In this document: piece after piece, positions 38,918-48,816 of the stretch
Layout: each line of letters starts with the position of its first letter
Numbering within the stretch: the stretch's first letter is position 1
Source of the DNA: Pseudomonas putida
Lineage (GTDB): Bacteria > Pseudomonadota > Gammaproteobacteria > Pseudomonadales > Pseudomonadaceae
NCBI RefSeq assembly: GCF_028682395.1
Contig: NZ_JANHLC010000005.1
Span: forward strand, 269,878 to 333,877
Direction: 5' to 3'
DNA length: 64,000 nucleotides
Program-made: the position numbers and the translations under genes
Notes under the pieces: generated by a model
What the model saw: the letters and a program-made list of their open reading frames with translations, nothing else
Databases searched by the model: none
Told to the model about the DNA's origin: nothing

Positions 38918-40195
38918 TCAGAGAATATTCGAGTAGTCCGCTTCGATCCGGTCCAGGCTCAGGTGATTGAGGAAGTTGGAGAAGCACATCCAGGCCGACA
39001 GGGCGTTCATATCGCGAAACTGCTCGGGCAGGTATTTCGGTGCCACCACCAGCCCTTCGTCTACCAACTGGCGCAAGGTCCGCATATCTTCCAGCGTGGT
39101 CTTGCCGCAAAACAGCAGGGGCACCTGCTCCAGCTTGCCCTTGCGCACGGCCAGCTGAATATAGTTGTAAACCATGATAAAGCCCTTGAGGTAGGACAAG
39201 TCCTTGGTAAAGGGCAGTCCATTGGGCACCGAACCGCGGAAAACCCGGCTGGCGTTGCCATAGCTTTCGGCCATCTCGAAGCCCTGCTCACGGAAGAACT
39301 CATAGACCTGGAGGAAGTCCGCGCCCTCCTCGACCATATGGATCGCCCGGGTACGGTTGGTCAGTTTGCGCAGGCGGCTGGGGTACGACGCAAAAGCAAT
39401 GACTTCCATCAGGATCGCCAGGCCTTCCTGGGTCACGGTCGACGAGGGCGGGCCCTTGGACAGGAAAGTGCAGATCGGTTGGTTCAGCCCGTTGAGCGTG
39501 GTGCCGACGTGCACCAGCCCTTCATGGACTTCCAGGGCGCGCACATCGCGCTCGTTGAACATCGCGTCGGCGCGGATCTTGATGTAGTCGGCACCGGCTG
39601 CGGCATCAGCGACGATACCGTCGGACTCGAACACCCGAATGGTTTCCTCGGCCTCGCCAAACACCTTGTTCAGGCGCCCCTGCAGCAGGCTAACGGCATC
39701 CTTGGCGGTCAACGTCTTGGCTTCGTCCTTGAGGTCGCCACGGCCATCGATATTGTTCAGGTAGTCGGAAAGCATCAGGCCCAGGTCGGACAGGGTCGGA
39801 TCACCCGCATGGAAGGCATCGGACGCAGCGCCATAGAGCTCCTGGGAGATCAACCCGAAATCCTCGGTGCCACGCGCCTCGAGCATGCGCACCACCATCC
39901 GGTACTCCTTACACATGCGCCGCATGATCTGCCCGACCGGGTTGAACTGACCCAACTGGCGAGTGATATCGCGCTCGATATTCTGGAACTCCAGCTTCAC
40001 CGCGCTGGAGTCAAAGGACAGCGGTCGCCCGGCGTAGTAGGCGCGGTCCACCGCCGGCATCTCCCGGCCCTTGCCCTTGAGGAAGCCGCGCCGGATCGAA
40101 TCGTCCCACTTCACCGCATCCAGCACCCGGATTGGCGCCTGCGCCAGTACGATGCGATCGGACAGGCTGCGTATCGTCTGCTGGTACTCGTCCAC
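38918..40195 (-). CDS. DUF1704 / QEGLA-motif putative zinc carboxypeptidase
   Basis: The 425-residue protein is of the family named flavohemoglobin expression-modulating QEGLA motif protein (DUF1704). The core has HEGLVH at 224-229, an HExxxH zinc motif, and TQEGLA at 255-260, whose Glu 257 fits the third zinc ligand. The same arrangement is found in the human tubulin tyrosine carboxypeptidase MATCAP, so peptidase activity is likely by homology; the bacterial substrate is unknown. Start is GTG 40195 with AAGGAG 7 bp upstream. Follows a lipoprotein gene by 28 bp in a TetR-headed operon. Confidence 0.88.
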   Translation of the reverse strand: MDEYQQTIRSLSDRIVLAQAPIRVLDAVKWDDSIRRGFLKGKGREMPAVDRAYYAGRPLSFDSSAVKLEFQNIERDITRQLGQFNPVGQIMRRMCKEYRMVVRMLEARGTEDFGLISQELYGAASDAFHAGDPTLSDLGLMLSDYLNNIDGRGDLKDEAKTLTAKDAVSLLQGRLNKVFGEAEETIRVFESDGIVADAAAGADYIKIRADAMFNERDVRALEVHEGLVHVGTTLNGLNQPICTFLSKGPPSSTVTQEGLAILMEVIAFASYPSRLRKLTNRTRAIHMVEEGADFLQVYEFFREQGFEMAESYGNASRVFRGSVPNGLPFTKDLSYLKGFIMVYNYIQLAVRKGKLEQVPLLFCGKTTLEDMRTLRQLVDEGLVVAPKYLPEQFRDMNALSAWMCFSNFLNHLSLDRIEADYSNIL

Positions 40196-40223
40196 GGGTG
40201 GCTCCTTGCGAATCTATCGGGGT

Positions 40224-40769
40224 TTACTGGCCGGCGCGCTGATAGCGGGCCGCTTCGACAAACACATCGGAGTTCGCCGGGTCGTCGAGGTAGGCAAACA
40301 CCTGCTTCTGTTCGCTGGTGACCAGCAGGCCTTCGCCTTCCTGGGTTTCGACCGTTTCCCAGCTCAGTGCGGCGGCGCCCTGGGCCTGGCGCAACTGATC
40401 CATATCCAGGTTGTAGACCACCAGTTCGTGCTTGTCGGTCAGCTCAAAGCCGGCCAGGGTAAAATGCCCGCCGAATTTTTCCGGCACCGGCGCCGAGAGG
40501 TACCAGCGACTGCCATGGCGGGCCACGCTGAACAGGTACTCGTCACGCTGGCCAGGCTTGCCTTTGGGGTAGCTGATGGCGCGGTAGCGATTGCTCCCGG
40601 CAGGCTTGATCTCAAGGTTCAGCGACTCGCCCCAGGCATCCTTGCTGGTCCATTTGCCGAGCAGGGCTGCGGGTGCCGCCTGATCGGCGGGCAACGGCTG
40701 CTTGAAGGTCACCAGGCAACCGCTCAACAGTAAAAACGACAACACCATGGCAACGCGCCAACCTTTCAT
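40224..40769 (-). CDS. Lipoprotein of unknown function
   Basis: The 181-residue protein has a lipoprotein signal (MVLSFLLLSGC; Cys at about 18) and a beta-rich body: LLGKWTSKDAWGESLNLEI, WYLSAPVPEKFGGHFTLAGF, and HELVVYNLDMDQL. The GKW(T/S) start of the mature domain recalls lipocalin-like single-domain lipoproteins, but this is only a resemblance. AGGAG lies 6 bp before the ATG. Located 30 bp after the TetR gene and 28 bp before the DUF1704 gene, so co-transcribed with both. Confidence 0.8.
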   Translation of the reverse strand: MKGWRVAMVLSFLLLSGCLVTFKQPLPADQAAPAALLGKWTSKDAWGESLNLEIKPAGSNRYRAISYPKGKPGQRDEYLFSVARHGSRWYLSAPVPEKFGGHFTLAGFELTDKHELVVYNLDMDQLRQAQGAAALSWETVETQEGEGLLVTSEQKQVFAYLDDPANSDVFVEAARYQRAGQ

Positions 40770-40799
40770 TCGACACTCCTAGACAGAAGCCGCTCGCGC

Positions 40800-41516
40800 T
40801 TACACAGCCGCCAGCACCAGATGCATACACCGCGTGAGAATAGCCAGAATCTCTTGCTCGGCCAGCGGTTGCGCGCTGTCCAGCAGGCCCTGATATTCCA
40901 TCCGCCCGATCATGGCCGTCAACACCTTGGCATCGTGCTCGGGCGCCCTGGAGCCCAGGACCTGAAAGATCTGACAGGTGCCGCGCAAGAGGATTTCCTG
41001 ATGCGCCCGCACCAGCACCGCCAGACGCGGGTTCAGCAGGGCTTCCTGATGAAAGGCCTGTTCGGCCATCAGGTGCTCGCGGCGACCGACCAGCTGGCGC
41101 TTGACGTAGTCGGCCGCCATGCGGCCGATCTCGTCGGCCAACTGCGCCCGCGACTCGGCGCTGCCATCGCCGCGGGCCATCAGCTCGCGCAGCAAACCTT
41201 CGGTGTTCTCCCACAGTTTGGCCATGTAAGCCGCGCTGCGCTCGACGTATTGGGCAAAGGTATCGGTGAGCAGATCATCGATATCCTTGAAATAGTAGGT
41301 GGTGGCCGACAGCGGCACGCCGGCTTCTGCCGCCACCGCACGGTGACGCACGCCGCGTACGCCCTCACGCACGACAATGCGCATGGCGGCGTCGAGAATC
41401 GCCTGACGGCGCTGCTCACTGCCTTGCCGGCTCGCCTTGCGCCCCTGGTATTGCACACTCTGGGCCACCGCCGTGGCGATCCCCGCCGCGCCCTGGGGCG
41501 CTATTGCACAGTTCAC
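40800..41516 (-). CDS. TetR-family regulator heading the DUF1704 operon
   Basis: The 238-residue regulator has an unstructured 30-residue start, then the TetR DNA-binding domain (QAILDAAMRIVVREGVRGVR, RAVAAEAGVPLSATTYYFKD, about 38-85) and a helical ligand domain. GTG 41516 follows AGAGG by 7 bp. It is the first gene of a same-strand run with the lipoprotein and DUF1704 genes, so it may control its own operon. No palindromic operator was seen in the short gap upstream before the lysS terminator. Ligand unknown. Confidence 0.85.
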   Translation of the reverse strand: MNCAIAPQGAAGIATAVAQSVQYQGRKASRQGSEQRRQAILDAAMRIVVREGVRGVRHRAVAAEAGVPLSATTYYFKDIDDLLTDTFAQYVERSAAYMAKLWENTEGLLRELMARGDGSAESRAQLADEIGRMAADYVKRQLVGRREHLMAEQAFHQEALLNPRLAVLVRAHQEILLRGTCQIFQVLGSRAPEHDAKVLTAMIGRMEYQGLLDSAQPLAEQEILAILTRCMHLVLAAV

Positions 41517-41575
41517 GAGCAGACCTCTTCAGTTGCCAGGAAAACCACAGCTTCGCGCCGTCTGCGGCGCGCAAT

Positions 41576-41601
41576 AAAAAGCCGCCTGAATGAGGCGGCT
41601 T
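41576..41601 (-). terminator. Intrinsic terminator of the prfB-lysS operon
   Basis: On the minus strand AAGCCGCCT - 5 bases - AGGCGGCTT followed by TTTATT, 15 bp after the lysS stop. Classic terminator form. Confidence 0.88.
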
Positions 41602-41615
41602 GTTATTCAACGCGA

Positions 41616-43118
41616 TTACGCCTCGGGGCGCATGTGCGGGAACAGGATCACATCGCGGATCGACGCGGAGTCGGTCAGCAGCATCACCAGGCGGTCGATA
41701 CCGATGCCTTCGCCGGCGGTCGGCGGCATGCCGTACTCCAGGGCACGGACGAAATCGGCGTCGTAATGCATGGCTTCGTCATCGCCCGCATCCTTGTCGG
41801 CCACCTGGGCCTGGAAGCGTTCGGCCTGGTCCTGGGCATCGTTGAGCTCGGAATAGGCGTTGGCGATTTCACGGCCACCGATAAACAGCTCGAAGCGATC
41901 GGTAACATTCGGGTTTTCATCGTTGCGACGAGCCAGCGGCGACACTTCGAACGGGTACTGGGTAATGAAGTGCGGCTGCTCCAGCTTGTGCTCGACCAGC
42001 TCTTCGAAAATCATCACCTGCAGCTTACCCAAGCCTTCGAAGCCGAGGACCTTGGCGCCGGCCTGCTTGGCGATGGCACGGGCCTTGTCGATGTCCTGCA
42101 GGTCGGCAGCGGTAATTTCTGGGTTGTACTTGAGGATCGAGTCGAACACCGACAGGCGCACGAACGGCTCGCCGAAGTGGAAGACCTTGCCCTGGTAAGG
42201 CACGTCGGTGCTGCCCAGCACCAACTGCGCCAGCTCACGGAACAGTTCCTCGGTGAGGTCCATGTTGTCTTCGTAGTCGGCATAGGCCTGGTAGAACTCG
42301 AGCATGGTGAACTCGGGGTTGTGCCGGGTCGAAACGCCTTCGTTACGGAAGTTGCGGTTGATCTCGAACACACGCTCGAAGCCACCGACCACCAGACGCT
42401 TGAGGTACAGCTCCGGCGCGATGCGCAGGTACATGTCCATGTCCAGGGCATTGTGGTGGGTTTCAAACGGCTTGGCTGCGGCACCGCCAGGAATGGTCTG
42501 CAACATCGGCGTTTCGACTTCGAGGAAGTCGCGCTTCATCAGGAAGCTGCGGATATGGGCGATGACCTGCGAGCGCACGCGGAAGGTCTTGCGCACGTCT
42601 TCGTTGACGATCAGGTCGACATAGCGCTGGCGATAACGCGCCTCAGTGTCGGTCAGGCCGTGGTGCTTGTCGGGCAGCGGACGCAGGGACTTGGTCAGCA
42701 GGCGGACCTGGGTCATTTCAACGTACAGGTCGCCCTTGCCGGAACGGGCCAGGGTGCCTTCGGCGGCAATGATGTCGCCCAGGTCCCAGGTTTTCACGGC
42801 CGCCAGGGTTTCTTCCGGCAGGGTCTTGCGGTTGACGTAGACCTGGATGCGCCCGGACATGTCCTGGATCACCATGAACGAACCACGGTTGAGCATGATG
42901 CGACCCGCAACCTTGACCGGAATCTCGGCTGCTTCCAGCTCTTCCTTGGTCTTGTCCGCGTACCGCTTCTGCAAATCTTCGCAGTAACTGTCGCGACGGA
43001 AGTCGTTGGGGAAGGCCTGGCCTTTGGCACGCTCGGCGGCAAGCTTTTCCTTGCGCAGGGCGATCAGGGCGTTTTCTTCCTGTTGCAGGGCTTGCGGATC
43101 GAGTTGTTGGTCGCTCAT
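41616..43118 (-). CDS. lysS: Lysyl-tRNA synthetase, class II
   Basis: Charges tRNA-Lys. The 500-residue protein has an N-terminal OB-fold anticodon domain (about 60-165: [19 protein letters not shown]) and the class II core. Motif 2 is [20 protein letters not shown], and motif 3 is the C-terminal [14 protein letters not shown]. Full length for the bacterial class II enzyme. It follows prfB by 77 bp, the same prfB-lysS pairing as in E. coli, and ends at a strong terminator. Confidence 0.97.
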   Translation of the reverse strand: MSDQQLDPQALQQEENALIALRKEKLAAERAKGQAFPNDFRRDSYCEDLQKRYADKTKEELEAAEIPVKVAGRIMLNRGSFMVIQDMSGRIQVYVNRKTLPEETLAAVKTWDLGDIIAAEGTLARSGKGDLYVEMTQVRLLTKSLRPLPDKHHGLTDTEARYRQRYVDLIVNEDVRKTFRVRSQVIAHIRSFLMKRDFLEVETPMLQTIPGGAAAKPFETHHNALDMDMYLRIAPELYLKRLVVGGFERVFEINRNFRNEGVSTRHNPEFTMLEFYQAYADYEDNMDLTEELFRELAQLVLGSTDVPYQGKVFHFGEPFVRLSVFDSILKYNPEITAADLQDIDKARAIAKQAGAKVLGFEGLGKLQVMIFEELVEHKLEQPHFITQYPFEVSPLARRNDENPNVTDRFELFIGGREIANAYSELNDAQDQAERFQAQVADKDAGDDEAMHYDADFVRALEYGMPPTAGEGIGIDRLVMLLTDSASIRDVILFPHMRPEA

Positions 43119-43195
43119 GTCTTTAAATTTTCCATCACTGATTCGTTGCCCCCACCTGACGGCAGGGGGGCGCGGCGGCTGTGCTACCGCGAGGC

Positions 43196-44291
43196 CTACA
43201 GGCCTTGCTTGAGGCTGGCGATCAGGTATTCGTCGATGTCGCCATCGAGCACCTTGTCGCAGTCGCTGCGTTCGATATTGGTGCGCAGGTCCTTGATACG
43301 CGAGGCATCGAGAACGTACGAACGGATCTGGTGACCCCAGCCGATATCCGACTTGGTTTCTTCCAGGGCCTGGGACGCGGCGTTGCGCTTCTGCACTTCC
43401 TGTTCGTACAAACGGGCCCGCAGCATTTTCATCGCGGTGTCTTTGTTCGCATGCTGGGAACGTTCGTTCTGGCAGCTAACCACGGTGTTGGTCGGTACGT
43501 GGGTAATCCGTACGGCCGAGTCGGTGGTGTTAACGTGCTGACCACCGGCCCCGGAGGAACGGTAGGTGTCGATGCGCAGGTCCGACGGGTTGATATCGAT
43601 TTCGATGTTGTCATCGATTTCCGGGGAAACGAACACCGCCGAGAACGAGGTGTGACGGCGGTTACCGGAGTCATATGGGCTCTTGCGGACCAGACGGTGC
43701 ACACCGATTTCAGTACGCAACCAGCCAAAGGCGTATTCACCCTTGATATGCACGGTCGCGCCCTTGATCCCGGCGACTTCGCCGGCGGACAGCTCCATGA
43801 TGGTCGCGTCGAAACCGCGCTTGTCGGCCCAGCGCAGGTACATGCGCAGCAGGATATTGGCCCAGTCCTGGGCTTCGGTGCCGCCGGAACCGGCCTGGAT
43901 ATCCAGGTAGGCGTTGTTGGCATCCATCTCGCCACTGAACATCCGGCGAAATTCAAGTTTCTCCAGGGCTTCGCGCAGGCGCTCCACTTCCAGGGAAACG
44001 TCGTCGACGGCGCCCTGGTCTTCTTCCTCGGCGGCCATCAACAGCAGGTCTTTGGCATCGGCCAGACCGCTGGACATCTCATCGAGGGTTTCGACGATCT
44101 GTGCCAGCAGCGAACGCTCGCGGCCCAGATTCTGCGCGTACTCGGGGTTGTTCCAGACACTCGGATCTTCAAGCTCGCGATTGACTTCGGTCAGACGCTC
44201 ATGCTTTTGATCGTAGTCAAAGATACCCCCGAATAGTTTCGGAGCGCTCGGACAGGTCCTTGATGCTGTTAAGGATCGGGTTGATTTCCAT
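43196..44291 (-). CDS. prfB: Peptide chain release factor 2 (programmed +1 frameshift)
   Basis: RF2 reads UGA and UAA stops. The gene is in two frames: [20 protein letters not shown] to codon 24 (CTT), an in-frame TGA at 44217-44219, then a +1 shift to GAC and 340 more codons, 364 residues in all. The peptidyl-hydrolysis motif [17 protein letters not shown] is intact. The anticodon-like tripeptide of RF2 is normally SPF; here it reads SPY ([12 protein letters not shown]). The shift makes RF2 regulate its own synthesis. Upstream of lysS; a TATACT -10 candidate is at 44331-44336. Confidence 0.97.
44217..44230 (-). other. prfB +1 frameshift signal
   Basis: On the minus strand GGGGG TAT CTT TGA, followed by C. 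The G-run is the internal Shine-Dalgarno-like stimulator, CTT the slippery P-site codon and TGAC the weak stop context. This matches the E. coli prfB site nearly base for base. Confidence 0.95.
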
Positions 44292-44330
44292 GGCGGGCAG
44301 CACTCGTTGGCGAACTTTTGAAAGCCGGCG

Positions 44331-44336
44331 AGTATA
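44331..44336 (-). promoter_or_regulatory. -10 candidate for prfB
   Basis: TATACT on the minus strand, 40 bp upstream of the prfB ATG; at 17 bp spacing the -35 would be CTGCCG, a weak match. Confidence 0.35.
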
Positions 44337-44431
44337 ACGCACTCATGTCCTCACGGCAGCCCGCCCGACGGCCTGAGTGCGCAAAAGCTCCAGGCTGGCC
44401 TGGCCACCCAACCCACGCGGTTCTCGGGGGG

Positions 44432-45436
44432 CTATTCGATCCCGACCTGGTTACGCCCGTTGTTCTTGGCCATATACAGGCCCTTGTCAGCCGCCAGGAT
44501 CAGTTGCCGGCAGTTACTGCCCGGCTCCGGCGTCATGGTCGATAGGCCGATACTGACGCTCAGGATCGAGCCTTCAGCGGGGAAAACATGGGGAATGCGC
44601 ATGCCGGCGACCGTCTGGCGCAGCTTCTCCGCCACCAGCCGCGCCCCACCCGGCGAGGTATTGGGCAACACCAGGGCGAACTCTTCACCGCCATAGCGGG
44701 CCGGCAGATCCGACGGACGGCTGCTGGCTTCGCGAATGGCCGTGGCCACTTTGCGCAGGGCTTCATCGCCCTCCAGGTGACCAAAGTTGTCGTTGTAGGA
44801 CTTGAAGTAGTCGACATCGATCATCAGGAGCGAGATTTGCGCCTGCTCCCGCATGGCTCGGCGCCATTCCAGCTCCATGTACTCGTCGAAATGCCGGCGG
44901 TTGGACAGCCCGGTCAACCCGTCCGAGTTCATCAGCCGTTGCAGGACCAGGTTGGTATCGAGCAACTGCTGCTGGCTCACCCGCAACGCGCGGTAGGCGG
45001 CATCGCGCTGCAGCAGGGTCATGTAGGAACGCGAGTGATAGCGGATCCGCGCCACCAGTTCGATATTGTCCGGTAGCTTGACCAGGTAGTCGTTGGCCCC
45101 GGCAGCAAAGGCCGCACTCTTGATCAGCGGGTCTTCCTTGGTCGAAAGCACGATGATCGGAATGTTCTGGGTCGCCGGGTGGTTGCGGTACTCGCGCACC
45201 AGCGTCAGGCCATCGAGCCCCGGCATCACCAGGTCCTGGAGGATCACCGTCGGCTTGATACGCATCGCCTGGGCAATGGCCTGGTGCGGATCGGCGCAGA
45301 AGTGAAAATCTATATTCACCTCATTGGCCAGGCCGCGACGTACGGCCTCACCGATCATGGCCTGGTCGTCGACCAGCAGCACCATCGCGGCGTTCTCGTC
45401 CACGGTTTTGATGTCTTCGAGCGAAATCTCATTCAT
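44432..45436 (-). CDS. wspR: Response-regulator diguanylate cyclase WspR
   Basis: Output protein of the Wsp system: when phosphorylated by WspE it makes cyclic-di-GMP, raising exopolysaccharide and attachment. The 334-residue protein has a receiver domain (about 18-135, phospho-Asp 68 in [11 protein letters not shown]), a helical linker, and a GGDEF domain with GGEEF at 249-253. An inhibitory RxxD site lies five residues ahead (RPSD). All catalytic parts are intact. ATG 45436 follows AGGTG. It follows wspF by 51 bp and ends the operon. Confidence 0.96.
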   Translation of the reverse strand: MNEISLEDIKTVDENAAMVLLVDDQAMIGEAVRRGLANEVNIDFHFCADPHQAIAQAMRIKPTVILQDLVMPGLDGLTLVREYRNHPATQNIPIIVLSTKEDPLIKSAAFAAGANDYLVKLPDNIELVARIRYHSRSYMTLLQRDAAYRALRVSQQQLLDTNLVLQRLMNSDGLTGLSNRRHFDEYMELEWRRAMREQAQISLLMIDVDYFKSYNDNFGHLEGDEALRKVATAIREASSRPSDLPARYGGEEFALVLPNTSPGGARLVAEKLRQTVAGMRIPHVFPAEGSILSVSIGLSTMTPEPGSNCRQLILAADKGLYMAKNNGRNQVGIE

Positions 45437-45487
45437 GCGCGGTCACCTGAATCTGTTCTTTCAAGCCAGTGCAGCGGGTTTTGTCAG

Positions 45488-46498
45488 TCATTTGGCAAAC
45501 ATCTCCAGCAACCTTGGCGCAATCTTGTCCAGTGGACGAACTTCGCAAGCCGCATCGATCGCGGCCGCTGCCTTGGGCATACCGTAAACCGCGCTGCTCT
45601 GCTGATCCTGGGCGATGGTCAGAAAACCCTGCTGACGCATCAGTTTCAGGCCCTGGGCGCCATCGCGGCCCATGCCAGTCAATAGCACGCCCACCGCATC
45701 GCCATTCCAGTAGTGGGCGACGCTCTCGAAAAACACATCGATCGAGGGGCGATAGATCTCATTCACCGGCTCGGCGGTATAGGCCAGGGTGCCATCCTTG
45801 AGCAGACGAATATGATGATTGGTGCCGGCCAGCAGCACGGTGCCGCTTTGTGGCTGCTCACCCGCACGGGCCAGGCGCACCTTGAGCCCGGAGGCACTGC
45901 TCAGCCATTCGGCCATGCCCGTGGCAAAGACCTGGTCGACATGCTGGACCAGCACAATGGCCGCTGGAAAGTTCACCGGCAGCCCCTTGAGCAGTATTTC
46001 CAGCGCCGCCGGGCCGCCTGCCGAAGAACCAATCGCCACCAGCCCCTGGCGCGGGCCGGACTCGCGCACAGGCGCGGTAACGCTGCGTACGGGGCTGCCG
46101 CGCTGGCCGATCAGCCAGCCAATATTGAGGATTTTGCGCAGCAGCGGCGCAGCCGCTTCCTGGGCATTGCCGCCCCCCAGCGCCGGGGTATCGACCACAT
46201 CCAGCGCACCGTAGCCCATGGCCTCGAAGACCCGATGCACGTTTTGCTCACGGTCGACGGTCACGATCACGATGGCGCACGGTGTTTCGGCCATGATCCG
46301 TCGGGTCGCCTCGACGCCGTCCATCAACGGCATAATCAGGTCCATCAGAATCAAGTCCGGGGTCAATTCCGCGCACCGCGCCACCGCCTCGGCGCCATTG
46401 CCCGCGACCCAGACCACCTCATGCGCTGGCTCGAACGCCAGCGCCCGGCGCAGCGCCTCGACGGCCATGGGCATGTCGTTGACAATAGCGATCCTCAT
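45488..46498 (-). CDS. wspF: Chemosensory methylesterase WspF (CheB-like)
   Basis: Phospho-activated methylesterase that demethylates WspA and damps the Wsp signal; its loss locks the system on in wrinkly/small-colony variants. The 336-residue protein has a receiver domain (MRIAIVNDMPMAVEALRRAL, phospho-Asp in LILMDLIMPLMDG) and a CheB catalytic domain with Ser in GSSAGGPAALEIL, His in VLVQHVDQVFATG and Asp in TGMGRDGAQGL. No stop or frameshift, so the allele looks functional. Its start overlaps the wspE stop by 4 bp. Confidence 0.95.
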   Translation of the reverse strand: MRIAIVNDMPMAVEALRRALAFEPAHEVVWVAGNGAEAVARCAELTPDLILMDLIMPLMDGVEATRRIMAETPCAIVIVTVDREQNVHRVFEAMGYGALDVVDTPALGGGNAQEAAAPLLRKILNIGWLIGQRGSPVRSVTAPVRESGPRQGLVAIGSSAGGPAALEILLKGLPVNFPAAIVLVQHVDQVFATGMAEWLSSASGLKVRLARAGEQPQSGTVLLAGTNHHIRLLKDGTLAYTAEPVNEIYRPSIDVFFESVAHYWNGDAVGVLLTGMGRDGAQGLKLMRQQGFLTIAQDQQSSAVYGMPKAAAAIDAACEVRPLDKIAPRLLEMFAK

Positions 46499-48816
46499 TG
46501 GGCTCCCCCGATCAGTTCCACCACGGCGTCCAGCAAGGCATCGTCGTGGAAACTGGCTTTGGCTAGATAATAGTCAGCGCCAGCGTCCAGGCCACGACGG
46601 CGATCTTCTTCGCGGTCCTTGTAGGACACCACCATAACCGGCAACGACTGCAAGCGATTGTCCCGACGCAATAAAGTCACCAATTCAATACCGTCCATCC
46701 GCGGCATATCGATATCGGTGATCAGCAGGTCGAAATCTTCGGCGCGCAAGGCGTTCCAGCCGTCCATGCCATCGACCGCGACTGCCACATCATAGCCACG
46801 GTTGAGCAACAGCTTGCGTTGCAGTTCGCGCACGGTGAGCGAATCGTCGACCACCAGGATCCGCTTGCGCGCCAGGGCACTGGCCTGGCGCTGACGACGG
46901 TCGATGCGCTCCAGGCGGCCGGTATTGAGCAGCTTGTCGACCGAGCGCAGCATGTCTTCCACGTCAATGATCAGCACCGCCGAACCATCGTCGAGCAAGG
47001 CGCCGGCGGAAATATCCTGGACCTTGCCCAGACGGGGATCGAGGGGCAGCACCACCAACGTGCGCTCGCCGATAAAGCGTTCCACCGCCACCCCGTAGAC
47101 CGCCTCGCGCTCGCGGATAACCACGACCTTGACCGTCTCATCGTTGCTCTGCGCCGCCGGACGCTGCAATAACTGGTTGGCCGCGACCAGCCCGACATGC
47201 CGGCCTTCGTGCCAGAAGTGCTGCCGCCCTTCGAGCTGGACAATGTCGTCCGGCTCCAGGTCGCACATGCGTTCGATATGCGCCAGCGGAAAGGCGTAGG
47301 CCTCGCCACCGACTTCCACCACCAGGCTGCGCACCACCGACAGCGTCAGCGGCACCTCCAGATGGAAGCGGCTGCCCTGCCCGGCCTGCTGCTCCAGCAC
47401 AATGGCACCGCGCAACTGGCGAACCATATGCTGCACGGCATCGAGCCCGACGCCCCGGCCCGACACTTCGGTGACGGTATCGCGCAGGCTGAAGCCGGGC
47501 AGGAACAGGAAGGTCAGCAGCTCTTCTTCGCTCAATTGCTCGACCGTTTCCGCTGTGGACAGTTGGCGCTCGACAATGCTGCGACGCAGGCGTTGCAGGT
47601 CGACGCCGCCGCCATCGTCACTGAGTTCTAACACCAGCAGCCCGGCCTGATGCGAAGCGCGCAGACGAATCGTGCCCTCCTCCGGCTTGCCGGCCAGGCG
47701 CCGCTGCTCAGGTGTTTCAATGCCATGGTCGACAGCGTTGCGCAGCAGGTGGGTCAGGGGCGCTTCGAGCTTTTCCAGGACATCCCGGTCGACCTGGGTT
47801 TTCTCGCCCTCGACGTCCAGGCGCACATGCTTGCCCAGGCTACGCCCCAGGTCACGGACCATGCGCACCTGGCCGCCCAGCACGTCGGCAAAGGGCCGCA
47901 TGCGACAGGCCAGCGCCGTGTCATAGAGGGTCTGGGCCCGCTGGCCGGCCTGCCAGGCGAACTCATCCAGATCGCCGGTGCTTTCGATCAGCAGTTGCTG
48001 GGACTCGGCCAACAAACGCCGGGCCTCATTGAGTGCTTCCTGGGCCTCCAGCCCCAGGTCGGCCAGCTTTAGCTGGTCGTTGAGACTGTCGAGCGCCCGC
48101 AGGCTGCTGTTCTGCATACGCTTGAGGCGTTGCAGGCTGGCCAGGTAGGGTTTTAGGCGCTGGGTCTCGACCAGGGACTTGCTCGACAAGTCGAGCAGGC
48201 CATTCAGCCGTTCGGCCGTGACCCGCAGGACCCGCTCGCCCCCCTCGCTCACGCGGCGGTTGAGGGCATGCGCCGAATTCTCGCGCAGCGTCGAGGCCAT
48301 TGCATCGGGCTCCACAAGCTCCGGCTCCGGCTCGGACTCAGGCTCCTCGACCGCCTCTGCTTCGCTGGCCGCTGGCACCACCGGCAGGCGCTCGGGCTCA
48401 AGCGTTGGCACCGCCACCTGTGGCGCCGACGGATCGAGTAGCCGCTGCATCAGGCTGACGTAGGCCTCGACATCCTGCGCCCCAATCATCTGCCCGGGCG
48501 AAGCAATCCGCAGCAGCAGGTCGGTGCCATGCAACAGGGCATCGATATGCTCGGGCTGCAGGTACAGGCGCCCCTCCTGGGCACTAACCAGGCAATCTTC
48601 CATCACGTGGGCCACGCTGACCCCAAAGTCGATGCCGACAATCCGCGCCGCGCCCTTGAGCGAGTGCGCGGCACGCATGCAGGCTTCCAACTGGTCGGCC
48701 TGGGTCGGGTTGCGCTCCAGCGCCAGCAAGCCGGCACTCAGGACTTGAGTCTGAGCCTCGGCTTCCAGGCTGAACAATTCGAGCAACGAGGCATCACGCA
48801 TCTGGTCGGGGGTCAT
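46495..48816 (-). CDS. wspE: Hybrid chemosensory histidine kinase WspE (CheA-REC)
   Basis: Kinase that phosphorylates WspR and WspF. The 773-residue order is: Hpt domain with the phospho-His in AAHSLKGAARIVG (near 50); a long Glu/Pro-rich linker (about 135-185); dimerisation and CheA-type ATPase domain (HLLRNAVDHGIETPEQRR, VLELSDDGGGVDLQRLR, GRGVGLDAVQHMVRQL); a CheW-like domain; and a C-terminal receiver (ILVVDDSLTVRELQRKLL, Asp in LLITDIDMPRMDG). It overlaps wspD and wspF by 4 bp each. Confidence 0.95.
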   Translation of the reverse strand: MTPDQMRDASLLELFSLEAEAQTQVLSAGLLALERNPTQADQLEACMRAAHSLKGAARIVGIDFGVSVAHVMEDCLVSAQEGRLYLQPEHIDALLHGTDLLLRIASPGQMIGAQDVEAYVSLMQRLLDPSAPQVAVPTLEPERLPVVPAASEAEAVEEPESEPEPELVEPDAMASTLRENSAHALNRRVSEGGERVLRVTAERLNGLLDLSSKSLVETQRLKPYLASLQRLKRMQNSSLRALDSLNDQLKLADLGLEAQEALNEARRLLAESQQLLIESTGDLDEFAWQAGQRAQTLYDTALACRMRPFADVLGGQVRMVRDLGRSLGKHVRLDVEGEKTQVDRDVLEKLEAPLTHLLRNAVDHGIETPEQRRLAGKPEEGTIRLRASHQAGLLVLELSDDGGGVDLQRLRRSIVERQLSTAETVEQLSEEELLTFLFLPGFSLRDTVTEVSGRGVGLDAVQHMVRQLRGAIVLEQQAGQGSRFHLEVPLTLSVVRSLVVEVGGEAYAFPLAHIERMCDLEPDDIVQLEGRQHFWHEGRHVGLVAANQLLQRPAAQSNDETVKVVVIREREAVYGVAVERFIGERTLVVLPLDPRLGKVQDISAGALLDDGSAVLIIDVEDMLRSVDKLLNTGRLERIDRRQRQASALARKRILVVDDSLTVRELQRKLLLNRGYDVAVAVDGMDGWNALRAEDFDLLITDIDMPRMDGIELVTLLRRDNRLQSLPVMVVSYKDREEDRRRGLDAGADYYLAKASFHDDALLDAVVELIGGAQ

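Noticed and set aside
43129..43180. C-run/G-run hairpin between prfB and lysS
   Set aside because: The stem is interrupted by mismatches and lacks a T-run, and the two genes form one operon, so it is not called a terminator.
40821..43334. 837-codon open frame antisense to the TetR gene and lysS
   Set aside because: It runs through two real genes and an intrinsic terminator; its residues show no recognisable domain.
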